Source: Rickettsia typhi (GTDB taxonomy: Bacteria > Pseudomonadota > Alphaproteobacteria > Rickettsiales > Rickettsiaceae). Taken from it: a stretch of DNA of 39,268 nt. Every line of letters begins with the position of its first letter. The stretch's first letter is position 1. The stretch is taken from positions 1 to 39,268 of the forward strand of contig CAMCXV010000006.1 of the NCBI GenBank assembly GCA_945883665.1, given 5' to 3'. Shown here in pieces: positions 37,974 through 39,268 of this stretch. Position numbers and translations under genes: made by a program. Under the pieces are notes generated by a model. It was not told the origin of the DNA, ran no database searches, and worked only from the letters and a program-made list of their open reading frames with translations.

Positions 37974-38026
37974 AATTTATTCCTATTTTTTATGGTTAAT
38001 ATTAATTTACAAACTTAAAATCGAGT

Positions 38027-38092
38027 AGCTGTTAGTTTGGTAGGGCTATTATATTACGCCGCAGAGTAAGTTTAAGAATCCAAATAACAGCT
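38027..38092 (-). promoter_or_regulatory. Structured element in the autotransporter 5' leader
   Basis: AGCTGTTAGTTTGG (38027-38040) pairs with CCAAATAACAGCT (38080-38092), giving 13 bp with one bulged base around a 39-nt loop. It ends about 55 bp before the autotransporter ATG. The loop and the sequence just upstream carry the GC-rich TGCGGCG repeats, which are unlike the surrounding AT-rich DNA. It could be a cis-regulatory RNA, a protein-binding site or a palindromic repeat element. Confidence 0.5.
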
Positions 38093-38173
38093 TTTGGCGC
38101 CGCACCCCTTAATAGAACTATAATATCTTCAAGTTACTAAAATGGTTTGCACGACAGACCAATCACGTTGATT

Positions 38174-38203
38174 AGTATAAAGATTAATGCACTATATTAG
38201 CAA
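38174..38203 (-). promoter_or_regulatory. Possible autotransporter promoter
   Basis: On the minus strand TTGCTA (38198-38203) and TATACT (38174-38179) are separated by 18 nt. This would give a leader of about 195 nt that includes the structured element. Confidence 0.3.
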
Positions 38204-38412
38204 CAATTAATTTATATTATCTATTATAAAATTATTATTTATGTAATTTTATCACATATTTGGGTTTGCTATGTGACGATTATAACTTAAGAATTAGACG
38301 TAATTATATATTTATAATGAACACACATACATATTGTAAACTAATTCTAATCGAACAAGCTTTACTTTTGATTGGAACTAGTTTTTTCCTTAGCTTTCTC
38401 CTTTTTCGCGCA

Positions 38413-39268
38413 TTAACAATGTTTGTTTTTTAATTCTGCAATTTGACTAATGCTATAGCCCGTAACTTTTGCAATGAATTTTACATCTGCATTTTGCATT
38501 AGCATATTAATAGCAGTTTTTTCAACACCCTTGTCGATACCCTCATCAATATATTTCTGCGCTATTGTTCTCATGATATTTCCCTCCTCCTTTTCCGACA
38601 AATGTTCGATTAATATTTCTGATAATTCTTTTTGCCTTTCTTCCGATACTTTCGAGTCAGTATACCAAATAAATTGCTTCAAGTAAATATACCCATTCTC
38701 TTTGTCAATTAACACCATCTCTTTAAAATGAGTCAAAAAATCTTCCCAAAGTTTTAACATATCACGCTGATGTATGTGCTTTAAAAAATATTCTAGCATC
38801 CCTAAATGTTGCTTCTTTTTTATTTCATCATCAGGCATCGACTGCAAATCAATTAGCTTATAATCTTCCGTCATTAGCTTCTTCGCCTGCTGTGGAATGG
38901 TGAATAGATCCCATAGATTCCTCGGAGAATTATATTTCTTTGTACCATTATACATTAATAATGGTGCTATTAATGGTAGTTTACCCCCTTTCTTCATGTG
39001 CCTTTCCGACAAAAGAAGCATGTATTTCCATAATCTAAGACTCATCCAATAATCAGGTTCAGATTGGCTCTCAACTAGCACATATACAAATGCCTCTTCG
39101 TTATCTTTCGTTTTAATGGCATATACTCAGTCCAGAATAAAATTCGAAGGTTTGAGTCTGATAATATTGAAATTTTCTGTCATTAGAGTATCAAGTTCAT
39201 CCTTATATTGAGCAATATTATCTAAAAATCCCAAAATAGCATTTTGAAAATCTATAAATTTCTTATAA
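38413..39268 (-). pseudogene. Rpn/PD-(D/E)XK transposase-like nuclease, broken by a TGA
   Basis: The product resembles the Rpn family of recombination-promoting nucleases (also annotated as PD-(D/E)XK transposase). The core reads VYVLVESQSEPDYWMSLRLWKYMLLLSERH, with the E-x-Q motif. KLPLIAPLLMYNGTKKYNSPRNLWDLF and LGMLEYFLKHIHQRDMLKLWEDF follow. A C-terminal helix pair typical of the family closes it (VKFIAKVTGYSISQIAELK). The frame stays open to the window edge except for a TGA at 39127-39129, inside NFILD-stop-VYAIKTKDNEEAF. The flanks read through naturally, so a single substitution such as TCA to TGA explains it. A GTG at 39081 would give a 222-residue product without the N-terminal part of the nuclease fold. 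Confidence 0.8.

Larger units (their letters stand above)
37974..38412 (-). other. 439-bp leader region upstream of the autotransporter
   Basis: No gene is supported here. Read leftward it contains a promoter candidate (38174-38203), a locally GC-rich patch with TGCGGCG present twice (around 38056-38062 and 38097-38103), a long imperfect inverted repeat (38027-38092) and an AGGA ribosome-binding site. A 38-codon plus-strand frame at 38317-38433 overlaps the nuclease pseudogene and looks incidental. Confidence 0.6.

Noticed and set aside
38041..38110. tRNA-like or small stable RNA gene in the GC-rich patch
   Set aside because: No T-loop GTTCRAAT motif, no acceptor stem and no CCA-type end could be fitted; treated as a leader structure instead.
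38317..38433. 38-codon plus-strand frame with a hydrophobic stretch
   Set aside because: It overlaps the end of the nuclease pseudogene, has no ribosome-binding site and is short enough to arise by chance in T-rich sequence.

Overview
The window is AT-rich and reads as a chromosomal segment of an obligately intracellular Rickettsiales bacterium, most likely Rickettsiaceae. Supporting signs are single housekeeping genes in short operons, a complex I cluster running nuoG-N without nuoA-F, and a large autotransporter whose C-terminal barrel resembles rickettsial OmpB/Sca5. Flagellar genes (fliD, fliS, a fliJ-like gene) are unusual for this family: classical Rickettsia lack them, while some protist-associated relatives have them. 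The family assignment is inference from protein resemblance; no search or tree was run.

Layout. 1-8.3 kb: a fumarase gene that has lost its 5' end, a SAM methyltransferase, then a leftward set (metallo-beta-lactamase hydrolase, type I IPP isomerase, rmuC, fabI) and the divergent lipoprotein N-acyltransferase lnt. 8.4-11.1 kb: an XRE regulator with a strong terminator, then mraZ-rsmH-ftsL behind a readable promoter and three 10-bp-spaced CCCAT repeats that look like a MraZ operator. 11.1-14.2 kb: a flagellar patch, fliJ-like (leftward), fliD and fliS. 14.2-16.8 kb: a leftward translation/RNA operon pyrH-frr-nusB-rlmE. 17.0-26.5 kb: nuoG-H-I-J-K-L-M-N, the peripheral-arm G and I subunits plus all six membrane subunits except NuoA. 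26.5-32.4 kb: birA-type biotin ligase, trmJ, the Fe-S assembly set hscB-hscA-fdx, a DUF2125-like envelope protein and a nitroreductase.

32.4-39.3 kb is accessory in character and all leftward: an unrecognised protein with a hydrophobic hairpin whose gene is split between two frames exactly at a T TTA AAT slippery heptamer, the OmpB-like autotransporter with a structured leader and a strong terminator, and an Rpn/transposase-like nuclease gene broken by one in-frame TGA and cut by the window edge.

The best candidates for something new are the two-frame hydrophobic protein (programmed -1 frameshift or recent frameshift decay), the structured leader of the autotransporter, the MraZ operator, and the flagellar patch in an otherwise Rickettsia-like genome. 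I found no CRISPR array, complete insertion sequence, rRNA or tRNA gene.
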